From NCBI RefSeq assembly GCF_020639365.1, contig NZ_JAINUL010000001.1, positions 1,214,059 through 1,278,058 on the forward strand: DNA of 64,000 nt. Direction: 5' to 3'. The notes below the pieces were generated by a model. The model had not been told where the DNA came from. It searched no databases and worked only from the letters and a program-made list of their open reading frames with translations. The position numbers and the translations under genes were made by a program. Shown piece by piece: positions 17,064 to 25,205 of the stretch. The number at the start of each line of letters is the position of its first letter. Position 1 is the stretch's first letter. Source of the stretch: Streptomyces flavotricini. Its GTDB lineage: Bacteria > Actinomycetota > Actinomycetes > Streptomycetales > Streptomycetaceae.

Positions 17064-17879
17064 ATGAAGGTTCCCAAGGCCGGTGCTTTGGTCGCAGTGG
17101 TCGGCCTCGCCCTGACCGCCTCCGGGTGCGGCGGTGACAGCGGCCCCAAGGGGAACCTGGAGATCGGCATCAAGTTCGACCAGCCGGGCGTCGGCCTGCG
17201 CGAGCAGGGCGGCACCTTCTCCGGTTTCGACGTGGACGTCTCGACGTACATCGCCAAGGAGCTGGGCTACAAGCCGGAGCAGATCGAGTTCAAGAAGGTC
17301 GACAGCTCCGACCGCGAGCTGCTGCTGCAGTACAACGAGGTCAAGTTCGTCGCGGCCAGCTACTCGATCAACGAGAAGCGCAAGGAGAAGGTCGACTTCG
17401 CCGGCCCGTACTTCCTCGCGCACCAGGACCTGCTGGTCCGCGCCGACGACACCACGATCACCAGGGCCGAGGACCTCAACAACAAGAAGCTCTGCTCGGT
17501 CACCGGCTCCACCTCGGCGCAGAACGTCAAGGAGAAGCTCGCCCCCAAGGCGAGCGTCCTGGAGCTCGACGGGTACTCGGAGTGCGTCGTCGCGCTCCAG
17601 GACGGCCTGGTCGACGCCCTCACCACCGACAACTCCATCCTGGCCGGGTACGCCGCCCAGAAGGCCAACGCCGGCAAGTTCAAGCTGGTCGGGCTGAGCC
17701 TGAGCAACGAGAACTACGGCATCGGCGTCAAGAAGGGCAACAAGGACCTCCAGACCAAGATCAACGCCGCCCTGCGGAAGATGGTCCAGGACGGCTCCTG
17801 GGACGCCGCGGTGAAGAAGAACTTCGGCCCGGCCAACTACAAGAACGAGCCGGCCCCGCAGATCACGACGGGCAGCTGA
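17064..17879 (+). CDS. Amino-acid (glutamate-type) ABC transporter substrate-binding lipoprotein
   Basis: A 271-residue binding protein of the polar amino-acid family. The lipobox LTASGCG places the mature N-terminal Cys at about residue 22, so it should be anchored outside the membrane. The family pattern GTFSGFDVDVSTYIAKELGY and the later QDGLVDALTTDNSILAGYA segment fit glutamate/glutamine binding proteins. No permease or ATPase gene stands next to it; a strong terminator follows within 13 bases, so it is an orphan that must work with a transporter encoded elsewhere or act as a sensor. Confidence 0.88.
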   Translation: MKVPKAGALVAVVGLALTASGCGGDSGPKGNLEIGIKFDQPGVGLREQGGTFSGFDVDVSTYIAKELGYKPEQIEFKKVDSSDRELLLQYNEVKFVAASYSINEKRKEKVDFAGPYFLAHQDLLVRADDTTITRAEDLNNKKLCSVTGSTSAQNVKEKLAPKASVLELDGYSECVVALQDGLVDALTTDNSILAGYAAQKANAGKFKLVGLSLSNENYGIGVKKGNKDLQTKINAALRKMVQDGSWDAAVKKNFGPANYKNEPAPQITTGS

Positions 17880-17891
17880 CGATCGCACCCC

Positions 17892-17927
17892 AGGCCCTCG
17901 GCTCCGATCGGTCGGAGCCGAGGGCCT
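17892..17927 (+). terminator. Strong hairpin between convergent genes
   Basis: Perfect 16-bp arms (17892-17907 and 17912-17927) with a four-base TCGG loop, 13 bases after the binding-protein stop and before the stop of the convergent DJ-1-like gene. It probably ends transcription from both sides. Confidence 0.85.
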
Positions 17928-17945
17928 CGTCGGCTCTCGCGTGCG

Positions 17946-18512
17946 TCAGGCCAGCGGGGCCTTGGCGCGCAGCACCTTCAGGAACTCCCGCATCCAGGCG
18001 GAGTGGTCGGGCCAGGCGCGGGCCGAGACCAGTGTCCCGTCGACCACCGCCTCGGAGTCCTCGTACGCGGCCCCGGCGGCCTTCATGTCGAGTTCCAGCG
18101 CCGGGTACGCGGTCACCCGGCGGCCCTCCAGGGCGCCGCTCGCGGCCGTGATCAGCGGGCCGTGGCAGATCTGGGCGACCGGCTTGTCGGCGCCGGTGAA
18201 GGCCGCCAGGATCCGCCGCACCTCGGGATCGTTGCGCAGGTACTCCGGCGCCCGGCCGCCCGGGACGACCACGGCCGCGTACTCCTCGGGCACCACGTCG
18301 GCGAACGCCACGTCGGCGGGCCAGGTGTAGCCGGGCTTCTCCGTGTAGGTGTCGAAGCCCTCCTCGAAGTCGTGCACCACGAACCGCAGTTTCTTGACCG
18401 CCGGCGCCGCGATGTGGACCTCGTACCCCTCCTCGAGCAGGCGCTGGTACGGGTAGAGGACCTCCAGCGACTCCGCCGCGTCGCCGGTCACGATGAGGAT
18501 CTTCACTGCCAT
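17946..18512 (-). CDS. DJ-1/PfpI family protein
   Basis: A 188-residue cytoplasmic protein of the DJ-1/PfpI superfamily. The nucleophilic elbow reads QICHGP, with Cys and the following His as expected; the acidic residue and the VVVPGGRAPEYL segment are also in place. Members act as glyoxalase III-like enzymes, proteases or chaperones. GGGAGC stands six bases before the ATG at 18512. Transcribed alone, divergent from the endonuclease gene. A longer in-frame start upstream lacks support and was not used. Confidence 0.87.
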   Translation of the reverse strand: MAVKILIVTGDAAESLEVLYPYQRLLEEGYEVHIAAPAVKKLRFVVHDFEEGFDTYTEKPGYTWPADVAFADVVPEEYAAVVVPGGRAPEYLRNDPEVRRILAAFTGADKPVAQICHGPLITAASGALEGRRVTAYPALELDMKAAGAAYEDSEAVVDGTLVSARAWPDHSAWMREFLKVLRAKAPLA

Positions 18513-18773
18513 GGGCTGCTCCCGATAGGGGTGTTCACGGTGTACACGGTCCACGGCCCCGGCCGGGGCCCCCGCCACCGTGCCCGCGGCGGAGCGTTCT
18601 GCCAAGGGGCACTCACCCGTTCGGCCCATTGGCCGCCGGGGTCAGAATCCGGCCTTCCGACACATGGATTTTACCTGTAGGGCACATGACAATGTGAGCC
18701 TCGGCTCTGCCACCTGACACCCCGCCAATTGCCGTGGCGGGGGCGGTGCCTGCGAAGAGGTATCCCCCACATC

Positions 18774-19595
18774 ATGAAAATCTCCCCACGCGCCCCCTGG
18801 ATCGCCGGCCTCGCCGTCGCGACCCTGACCCTCATTCCGGCCACCGCGTCGGCCGGCTCCCCGCGCACGGCGGCTCCCCACGCCGACGCTGCCGCCACCA
18901 CCGGTGCTTCCGTGGACGCGTACTACGCGGCCGCCGAGGGCAAGACCGGAGCCGCGCTGAAGACCGCGCTCCACGACATCATCAAGACCCAGTCCAAGGT
19001 GACCTACGAAGGCGTGTGGAACGCGCTGAAGGTGACCGACCAGGACCCCGCGAACCCGAACAACGTCATCCTCGTCTACTCCGGCCGCTCCCAGTCCAAG
19101 TCCACCAACGGCGGCGGCGTCAACGACTGGAACCGCGAGCACGTCTGGGCCAAGAGCCACGGCGACTTCGGCACGGCCACGGGCCCGGGCACGGACCTGC
19201 ACCACCTGCGCCCGGAGGACGTCACGGTCAACAGCACCCGCGGCAACAAGGACTTCGACATGGGCGGCAGCCCCGTCGCCGAGGCCCCGGGCAGCTTCAC
19301 CGACTCCAACTCCTTCGAGCCGCGGGACGCGGTCAAGGGTGACGTCGCGCGCATGCTGCTCTACATGGCCGTGCGCTACGACGGCGGCGACGGCTTCGCG
19401 AACCTGGAAGTCAACGACAAGGTCGACAACGGCAGCGCCCCGGCGATCGGCCGGATCAGCGTGCTCAAGCAGTGGAACCAGCAGGACCCGCCGGACGCCT
19501 TCGAGCAGCGCCGCAACCAGGTCATATTCGACCAGTTCCAGCACAACCGGAACCCGTTTGTCGACCACCCGGAGTGGGTCAACTCCATCTGGTGA
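18774..19595 (+). CDS. Secreted endonuclease I family nuclease
   Basis: A 273-residue secreted nuclease of the endonuclease I (EndA/NucM) family, which cleaves DNA, and sometimes RNA, with a beta-beta-alpha metal site. The motif NREHVWAKSHG carries the catalytic His, and TDLHHLRPED and NSTRGNKDF match the following conserved blocks. A signal peptide (MKISPR, hydrophobic stretch, ATASAG) is clear. The start at 18774 gives a proper signal peptide; GAGG lies 13 bases upstream, a long spacing. It probably scavenges extracellular nucleic acid. A long hairpin terminator follows. Confidence 0.9.
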   Translation: MKISPRAPWIAGLAVATLTLIPATASAGSPRTAAPHADAAATTGASVDAYYAAAEGKTGAALKTALHDIIKTQSKVTYEGVWNALKVTDQDPANPNNVILVYSGRSQSKSTNGGGVNDWNREHVWAKSHGDFGTATGPGTDLHHLRPEDVTVNSTRGNKDFDMGGSPVAEAPGSFTDSNSFEPRDAVKGDVARMLLYMAVRYDGGDGFANLEVNDKVDNGSAPAIGRISVLKQWNQQDPPDAFEQRRNQVIFDQFQHNRNPFVDHPEWVNSIW

Positions 19596-19601
19596 CCTCC
19601 T

Positions 19602-19650
19602 CCCGACAGCCAGGGGACGGCCCGCGAGGGTTGGGCCGCCCCTGGTCGGG
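19602..19650 (+). terminator. Hairpin terminator after the endonuclease gene
   Basis: Arms 19610-19623 and 19633-19645 pair over 13 bp with one bulged A, and the pairing resumes outward as CCCGA/TCGGG. It starts six bases after the stop codon. Confidence 0.75.
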
Positions 19651-19711
19651 TATTCGCAGGCCAGAGGCTGTGGTGCGCGCCGCCCGGCGACGCCGGCCGA
19701 TGGAGGTCGCC

Positions 19712-20023
19712 ATGGACGGAGCCGGACTGTCCGACCACGAGCGGCGCGCCCTGTCGGCGATCGAGGCCGACCTCGAAGCGGACCGCTCCCTGCAGCGGAT
19801 CCTGCGCGCCGCGCACACCCGTCCGCGCTACCGCGTCCTGGCCGCCTGTCTCCTCGCCGCGCTGACCCTGGCCCTGCTGGTGGCGGCCTCGGTCACCGTG
19901 TCGCTCCCGCTGATCTGGGGGTTCGCCGCGGCCTGGACCCTGACCGTGTTCCTGGCCCTGCCGCTGGTAGGCCGGTGGGTCCGCCGCCGCTGGCAGCGCC
20001 GGGAGCACGCAGAGCGCTCGTAG
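19712..20023 (+). CDS. DUF3040 small membrane protein
   Basis: A 103-residue protein of the actinobacterial DUF3040 family: an N-terminal LSDHERRALSAIEADL segment followed by two closely spaced hydrophobic helices (about residues 45-65 and 68-88) and a basic tail. The start at 19712 is chosen over an ATG four codons earlier because GGAGG sits six bases before it. The family has no proven function. It ends 13 bases before the stop of the convergent acetyltransferase gene. Confidence 0.85.
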   Translation: MDGAGLSDHERRALSAIEADLEADRSLQRILRAAHTRPRYRVLAACLLAALTLALLVAASVTVSLPLIWGFAAAWTLTVFLALPLVGRWVRRRWQRREHAERS

Positions 20024-20036
20024 CGCGACCGCCGCG

Positions 20037-20468
20037 CTACTGCTCGCCGAACAGCATCCACTTCTCCGTGTCCGCCAGGGGCTCGAAGCCCACCGCGGCG
20101 TAGACGGCGTGCGCGTCGGCCGTCGCGAGCATCACCCGGCGCAGCCCGTACGGGGCCAGGTGGTCGCGGATCGCGGCGACGAGGCTCGTCCCCAGGCCCT
20201 TGCCTCGTGCGGCGCGGTCTACGTACACGTCGCACAGCCAGGCGAAGGTGGTCCGGTCGGTCACCACGCGGGCGTAGCCGAGCTGGGCGCCCGAGGCCGT
20301 GTCGTAGACGCCGAAGTTCAGGGAGTGCGCGATGGCCTCGTCCTGCTTCTCCCTGCTCCGGCCGAGGGCCCAGTACGCGTCTTGCGACAGCCAGCGGTGG
20401 ATCAGCCCGGCGTCGAGCCGGGCGGGGTCGGTGGACAGCTCGCAGCCGTCCGGCAGCTCCGTGTTCAT
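20037..20468 (-). CDS. GNAT family N-acetyltransferase
   Basis: A 143-residue acetyltransferase. The acetyl-CoA binding region reads VYVDRAARGKGLGTSLVAAI, with the R-x-x-G-x-G/A motif, followed by the LRRVMLATADAHAVYAAVGF segment typical of the family's C-terminal strand and helix. The N-terminal WALGRSREKQDEAIAHSLNF segment fits the subgroup near Arg/Phe-rich GNATs. The substrate cannot be told. Start at 20468 has only a weak ribosome site (TTGGAT). Confidence 0.87.
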   Translation of the reverse strand: MNTELPDGCELSTDPARLDAGLIHRWLSQDAYWALGRSREKQDEAIAHSLNFGVYDTASGAQLGYARVVTDRTTFAWLCDVYVDRAARGKGLGTSLVAAIRDHLAPYGLRRVMLATADAHAVYAAVGFEPLADTEKWMLFGEQ

Positions 20469-20530
20469 GCCGGCATCCAAGCAATGCGGACGAGGCTCTG
20501 GCCAGCGATTTTCCGGAACGTCCGGCCGGG

Positions 20531-22189
20531 TCAGCCCGGAGGCTGGAGCCGGTCGGCGAGCGCCTTGAACTCCGTCCAGGCGGGCTGCGGCGGGCGGGCG
20601 TCCCAGACCTTCTGGGCGAGCGCCGCGAGCGGCAGCCGTATCCCCTCGGCGACCTGCGCCTGGGTCTGGGCTCCGGCCAGGTCGGCCCACACGGCGAGCC
20701 GGGCGCCGAGGACCTGCGCCGCGTACCGTTCGGGCACCGGGGTCGTGCCGCGCAGCACGAGCGGGGTCCACTGCTCGTAGATCCGCTTGCCGGTGGGGTA
20801 GGTGAACTGGTTCGGCTGGCCGAGCACGTAGTAGAGGTACTCGTCGTTCAGGTTGACCAGTTTGCGGCCCTCACGCAGGTACTCCAGCGGCGGCCGGGCC
20901 CCGTTCTCCTTGCCCGTCCAGTACTCGACCTGGATGTCCTTGGCCGCCTGGACCACTCCCGCGGTGAAGAAGCCGTCGTTCCACGCCTTGGGCGTCTTGC
21001 CCGCCGGCCGCACCACGTCCGCGCGGTCGTTGAGCCAGCCCTCGGCCAGGTCCTGGATCCGCGCCGAAGGGCCGTACTCCTGCCGGGCGGCCCGGGCGAG
21101 CTGCGGGAAGGAGGCCTGCGGATCGCGGTAGACCAGCGCCTGGTACTCGTCGGCGCCCAGGTGCCAGAAACCGCCGGGGAACAGGGGCAGGTACTCGCGG
21201 AGCAGTTCGTCGATGAGCTTGGCCGAGGCCGGGTTCGAAATGTCCACGGCGCCCTTCACCGCCCTGCCCTGTACGTCGCGCAGCTGGAGGGCGGGGTGGG
21301 CGCGCAGCACGGCACCGAGGTGGCCCGGCGAGTCGAGCTCGGGGACGACCGCGATGTGCAGGCGGGCGGCGAGGGCCGTGATCCGCCGGACGTCGGCCTT
21401 GCTGAGGTGGGGCGTGGAGACGATCTCGGGGTGGGTGTCGGACTGGATCCGGAACGCCTGGTCGTCGGAGAAGTGCAGGCCGAGCTGGTTGAGCTTGAGG
21501 TCGGCCATGCGGCGCAGCTCGTTCTCGATCCAGCCGACGGTGAAGTTCTTGCGGGCTATGTCCAGGTTGAGGCCGCGCTGCGGCTTGGCCGGGGCGTCGC
21601 GCACGGTGCCCTCGGGGGCCGAACCCGCGGACTTCACCGCCTGTTTGAGGGTGCGCGTGCCGTAGAAGACCCCTGCCTCGTCGGGACCGGTGACCTTGAC
21701 CCGGCCGCCCTGGACGGTCAGCGTGTACGACTCGGGCGGTCCGGAGTTCTTGGCGCCGAGGGCCAGCCCCACGTCTCCGGGACGCGGGTCGGCGGTCTCG
21801 GCGAAGCCCATGCCCAGTTCGTCGGCGAGCAGCTTTCCCTCGTCGGCGAGGGCGGCCGCGTGCGCGGGCGGTACGACGACACGCGCGCCGGCGGCCGGCT
21901 TCCAGCCCGGGCCGCGGGCCGGGGTGTGCTCCCGTACGGCCGGAATGGTGCGCGGGGCCGTGGACAGGGCGTACGACGGGGTCGGCGAGGGGGGCGGGGC
22001 GCTGCGCGCGGAGGCCGTGCCGGCGGGGGTGGTGGAGCCGGTGGTACCGGTGTCCCCGGGGCTGCGGGCCTCGTCGGAGGCGGCCGTGCACCCCGGCACG
22101 GCGAGGGAGACCAGCGTCGCCACGACCGCCGTGGCGATGACGTGGCCGCGCCGGACCTGCCTGGACCGGACCTGACTGGACTTTCGCAT
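20531..22189 (-). CDS. GH20 beta-N-acetylhexosaminidase lipoprotein
   Basis: A 552-residue exported enzyme. A lipobox-like VSLAVPGC ends the signal sequence, so it is probably membrane-anchored; a Pro/Thr/Ser-rich spacer follows. A GH20b-like N-terminal domain (about residues 100-215) precedes the catalytic barrel, where the Asp-Glu pair of substrate-assisted catalysis appears in HLGADEYQ near residues 347-348; GLHFSDDQAFR is also typical. It removes terminal GlcNAc or GalNAc from chitin fragments, glycans or wall material. Start at 22189 chosen because the basic N-terminus and hydrophobic core begin there. No chitin-utilisation genes are adjacent. Confidence 0.92.
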   Translation of the reverse strand: MRKSSQVRSRQVRRGHVIATAVVATLVSLAVPGCTAASDEARSPGDTGTTGSTTPAGTASARSAPPPSPTPSYALSTAPRTIPAVREHTPARGPGWKPAAGARVVVPPAHAAALADEGKLLADELGMGFAETADPRPGDVGLALGAKNSGPPESYTLTVQGGRVKVTGPDEAGVFYGTRTLKQAVKSAGSAPEGTVRDAPAKPQRGLNLDIARKNFTVGWIENELRRMADLKLNQLGLHFSDDQAFRIQSDTHPEIVSTPHLSKADVRRITALAARLHIAVVPELDSPGHLGAVLRAHPALQLRDVQGRAVKGAVDISNPASAKLIDELLREYLPLFPGGFWHLGADEYQALVYRDPQASFPQLARAARQEYGPSARIQDLAEGWLNDRADVVRPAGKTPKAWNDGFFTAGVVQAAKDIQVEYWTGKENGARPPLEYLREGRKLVNLNDEYLYYVLGQPNQFTYPTGKRIYEQWTPLVLRGTTPVPERYAAQVLGARLAVWADLAGAQTQAQVAEGIRLPLAALAQKVWDARPPQPAWTEFKALADRLQPPG

Positions 22190-22262
22190 CGTGCACCCCT
22201 GTCCCCCGTACCAAAGTGGCACGGGGGACGGGGACGCGCGACCCGGGGCCGGGTCGGGAGCG

Positions 22263-22700
22263 TCAGACCAGCGCGTCGAGGGCGGCCGCGGCGAAGCCGT
22301 GGTCCTGGTCGGGGGCGCCGCCGCCCACGCCGATGGCACCGATGAGGCGGCCGTCGCGGTGGACCGGCAGCCCGCCCGCGATGAACAGCAGCGGCCGGTC
22401 GAGGGCGGTGGTCAGGGTGTGGAAGAGCCCGTCGGGCCGGACGGCGTCGACGAGGTCGGCGGTCGGGGCGTCGAGCTGGAGGGCGGTGAAGGCCTTGCGG
22501 GTGCTGGTCTCGCCGGATATCAGCACGGCGCGGTCGTCGCGGCGGAAGGCGAGCGGGTGCCCGCCCGCGTCGAGGACGGTGATGCTGACCGTGACCCCGG
22601 CCCGCTCGGCGGCGGCGCGCGCCGCCGAGAGGAGGAGTTCGGCGTCCTCGGTGGTCAGCGGGGTGACGGCGGTGCGGGCGGGGGTGGTGGCGGCGGACAT
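22263..22700 (-). CDS. HbpS/GlcG-like (DUF336) heme-binding family protein
   Basis: A 145-residue protein of the GlcG/HbpS family, with the characteristic ISGETSTRKAFTALQL helix, a GLPVHRDGRLIGAIGVGGG loop and a C-terminal DQDHGFAAAALDAL segment. HbpS of Streptomyces reticuli is a secreted heme sensor protein; this copy has no signal peptide, so it probably acts inside the cell. No two-component genes are beside it. It might be co-transcribed with the MFS gene upstream (64-bp gap). Confidence 0.85.
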   Translation of the reverse strand: MSAATTPARTAVTPLTTEDAELLLSAARAAAERAGVTVSITVLDAGGHPLAFRRDDRAVLISGETSTRKAFTALQLDAPTADLVDAVRPDGLFHTLTTALDRPLLFIAGGLPVHRDGRLIGAIGVGGGAPDQDHGFAAAALDALV

Positions 22701-22764
22701 GCGGGTTCTCCTGGATCGGGGTGCGGGGTGTGCCGTACGGGGCTGCCGTACGAGGGGTGGTTGA

Positions 22765-23985
22765 TCAGTGGTGGGCGGGCACGGGGGCTGACGCGTGGGC
22801 TCCGGCCGTGGCGGCCCGGCCGTCGGTGCCCGGGCGGCTGGCCGTACGGCGCTCCAGCGCGCCGGAGACGAGGGCGAGGACCAGGGCGGAGGCGGCGAGC
22901 GCGGCGCCGACCCAGTTCGGGGCGGTCCAGCCGAGGCCGGCGGCGATGACGAGCCCGCCCATCCAGGCGGCGAGCGCGTTGCCGAGGTTGAAGGCGCCGA
23001 TGTTCACGGCGGAGGCCAGCGTCGGGGCGCCGGCGGCCTGGTCGAGGACCCGCTTCTGCAGCGGCGGCACGGTCGCGAAGCCCAGCGCGCCGATCAGGAC
23101 GATGGTGGCGGCGGCACCGATCTTGTTGTGGGCGGTGAGGGTGAACACGGCCAGGACGACGGCCAGGGCGCCCAGGGACGCGTACAGCATCGGCATCAGG
23201 GCACGGTCGGCGAACCGGCCGCCGATGAGGTTGCCCGCGACCATGCCGAGGCCGAAGAGGACGAGGAGCCAGGTGACGGAGGAGTCGGCGAATCCGGCAA
23301 CGTTGGTCATCATCGGCGTGATGTAGGTGATCGCGGCGAAGACGCCGCCGAAGCCGAGGACCGTCATCGCCATCGCGAGCAGCACCTGGACGTTGCGGAA
23401 GGCGGCCAGCTCGTGGCGGATCCGGACGCCCTCGGGCCGGGGCAGCTCGGGGACCAGCTTGGCGATGCCGAGCAGACCGAGGACGCCGAGGGCGGCGACG
23501 ACGAGGAAGGTGACGCGCCAGCCGAGGGTCTGGCCGACGAGGGTGCCGAGCGGGACGCCGACCACGTTGGCCACGGTCAGGCCGGTGAACATCATGGCGA
23601 TCGCGCCGGCCTTCTTCTCGGGGGCGACGAGCCCGGCGGCGACCACCGAGCCGATGCCGAAGAAGGCCCCGTGGGCGAGGGAGGCGACGACGCGCCCGGC
23701 GAGCATGACGCCGAAGGCGGGGGCGAGCGCGGAGAGCACGTTGCCCGCGATGAACAGGCCCATGAGCAGCATCAGCATGCGCTTGCGGGGGACGCGGGTG
23801 CCGAGCACGGTCATGAGCGGGGCGCCGAGGACGACGCCGAGGGCGTAGCCGGTGACCAGGAAGCCGGCGGTGGGGATCGAGGTGCCGTAGTCGGCGGCGA
23901 CCTCGGGGAGCAGGCCCATGATCACGAATTCGGTGGTGCCGATCCCGAAGGCCCCGATGGCCAGGGCGAGAAGTGCGAGAGGCAT
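22765..23985 (-). CDS. MFS exporter, AraJ/DHA1-like
   Basis: A 406-residue major facilitator protein with 12 predicted helices. The start region (LALAIGAFGIGTTEFVIMGL) is diagnostic of the AraJ/YdhP/PbuE-like drug-efflux subgroup, and the loop between helices 2 and 3 carries GTRVPRKRML. It probably exports a small toxic compound. The start at 23985 is the ATG directly before the first helix; a longer in-frame start lacks support. It is divergent from a MarR gene, with tandem operator-like repeats between them, so it is very probably repressed by that MarR protein. Confidence 0.9.
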   Translation of the reverse strand: MPLALLALAIGAFGIGTTEFVIMGLLPEVAADYGTSIPTAGFLVTGYALGVVLGAPLMTVLGTRVPRKRMLMLLMGLFIAGNVLSALAPAFGVMLAGRVVASLAHGAFFGIGSVVAAGLVAPEKKAGAIAMMFTGLTVANVVGVPLGTLVGQTLGWRVTFLVVAALGVLGLLGIAKLVPELPRPEGVRIRHELAAFRNVQVLLAMAMTVLGFGGVFAAITYITPMMTNVAGFADSSVTWLLVLFGLGMVAGNLIGGRFADRALMPMLYASLGALAVVLAVFTLTAHNKIGAAATIVLIGALGFATVPPLQKRVLDQAAGAPTLASAVNIGAFNLGNALAAWMGGLVIAAGLGWTAPNWVGAALAASALVLALVSGALERRTASRPGTDGRAATAGAHASAPVPAHH

Positions 23986-24060
23986 GAGGGGGTGCCCTTC
24001 AAGGGGGAGGTGGTGGTGCAGTCCGCGGCACTTGCCGTCGCCGCTTACGTGCGTCCACAT

Positions 24061-24100
24061 TAATTGCAGACGCGGGCTAATTGCAAGCGCGGGCTATTGC
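24061..24100. promoter_or_regulatory. Tandem 17-bp repeats, probable MarR operator
   Basis: Two copies of a 17-bp unit (24061-24077 and 24078-24094, 15 of 17 identical, core TAATTGCA...CGCGGGC) stand head to tail, followed by a partial third copy starting TATTGC. They lie in an A/T-richer patch between the divergent MFS and marR genes. A pair of such sites is what a MarR dimer pair would bind; this is inference. Confidence 0.6.
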
Positions 24101-24183
24101 GGCAGTGTCCTATCCTGGGAGGGCGCCCGCGGGAACGCGGGGACGGGAACACCGGAAGCGGTGTGAAGGAGCAGGGAGCAGCC

Positions 24184-24636
24184 ATGACGGCCACCGACAG
24201 CGCACTCACCGGCCTCGCCCAGGGCTGGTGCGCCCTTTCCCTGCTGCACGGGCGGATCGAGGCGCACATCGAGCGGGCCCTGCAGGCCGGCCACGGGCTG
24301 AGCGTGCGCGAGTACTCGCTGCTGGACGTCCTGAGCCGGCAGCACAGCGGCCCGGGCGGCCACCTGCGGATGCACCAGGTGGCCGACTCGGTGGTGCTGA
24401 GCCAGAGCGCGACCACCCGGCTGGTCAGCCGGCTCGAGGACCGCGGGCTGCTGAACCGCTACATCTGCGATACGGACCGCCGGGGCATCTACACCGACGT
24501 GAGCGAGGCGGGTCTGACCCTGCTGGCCGCCGCCCGGCCGACGAACGACACCGCGCTGCGCGAGGCACTGGCCGAGGCCGGCCGCAACCCCGAACTCGCC
24601 CCGCTGGTCGCGGCGGTGGAGAACACCCGGGCTTAG
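24184..24636 (+). CDS. MarR family transcriptional regulator
   Basis: A 150-residue winged-helix regulator. The recognition region reads LRMHQVADSVVLSQSATTRL, followed by the wing DRRGIYTDVSEAG. The upstream GGGAGC and the position of the ATG at 24184 fix the start; the longer open frame runs through the operator region. It is divergent from the MFS exporter gene, the classic arrangement for a ligand-released repressor controlling an efflux pump and itself. The ligand is unknown. Confidence 0.92.
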   Translation: MTATDSALTGLAQGWCALSLLHGRIEAHIERALQAGHGLSVREYSLLDVLSRQHSGPGGHLRMHQVADSVVLSQSATTRLVSRLEDRGLLNRYICDTDRRGIYTDVSEAGLTLLAAARPTNDTALREALAEAGRNPELAPLVAAVENTRA

Positions 24637-24651
24637 GTCGTGGGCGTGGGC

Positions 24652-24668
24652 CCCGGGCCAGGCCCGGG
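24652..24668. terminator. Small hairpin between convergent genes
   Basis: CCCGGG arms (24652-24657 and 24663-24668) around a five-base loop, 15 bases after the marR stop and before the stop of the convergent membrane-protein gene. It is short, so the terminator role is only likely. Confidence 0.4.
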
Positions 24669-24686
24669 TGTCCGCAAAGCAGCGCC

Positions 24687-25205
24687 CTAGCTCTTGGACG
24701 GTGCCGCGCTCGGCGGCGGTGAGGAGGAGGGCAGCGGCGTGGACGACGGGACGGCGGACGGGGGCCGCGACCTCGACGGCGGGGCCGCGGAGCGCCCACC
24801 CGACGGGGTCGGGGTCGGCGTCGGCTCGAGCGCCGAGCGGGTCGCGGGGGGCCGGGAGGGGAAGGGGGACGGGCTCACCGACGGATGCGGGCCGCCGGTC
24901 CCCGCACCGGAGTCCGGAGACGGCCCGGGTCCGGTGAACTCGGGCGGCGAGGCAGGCGGCACCGGGCGGGCCGGGGAGGGGTCCGGGGCCAGTACGAGGT
25001 ACCCGGTCACCGCGGCGGCGGCCGCGGCCAGTCCCGCGAGCGGCAGCGCGAACCGGCGCAGGTTCAGCCGCAGCCGCGCGATGGGCAGCCGGGCGTGCAG
25101 ACCCGGCGGCTCCGCGGGGCGCAGGTCGCGGACGGTGATCCCGGCCGCACGAGCGTCGAGGGCCTGGCGCAGCCGGCCTTCGACGGGGCGTTCGCCGTGC
25201 GTCAT
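24687..25205 (-). CDS. Membrane protein with Pro/Ser-rich outer part, coupled to an ECF sigma factor
   Basis: A 172-residue protein with a 60-residue cytoplasmic N-terminus, one transmembrane helix near residues 62-82 (FALPLAGLAAAAAAVTGYLV) and an outer part made almost wholly of Pro, Ser, Thr and Gly. Its ATG overlaps the sigma factor's stop by four bases (ATGA). Position and topology suggest a membrane anti-sigma factor, but the short cytoplasmic part has no zinc-binding HxxxCxxC motif. I do not recognise a family. The low-complexity tail probably spans the cell wall. Confidence 0.75.
   Translation of the reverse strand: MTHGERPVEGRLRQALDARAAGITVRDLRPAEPPGLHARLPIARLRLNLRRFALPLAGLAAAAAAVTGYLVLAPDPSPARPVPPASPPEFTGPGPSPDSGAGTGGPHPSVSPSPFPSRPPATRSALEPTPTPTPSGGRSAAPPSRSRPPSAVPSSTPLPSSSPPPSAAPSKS

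Noticed and set aside
22263..22700. Secreted HbpS with its two-component system
   Set aside because: No signal peptide and no kinase or regulator next to it.
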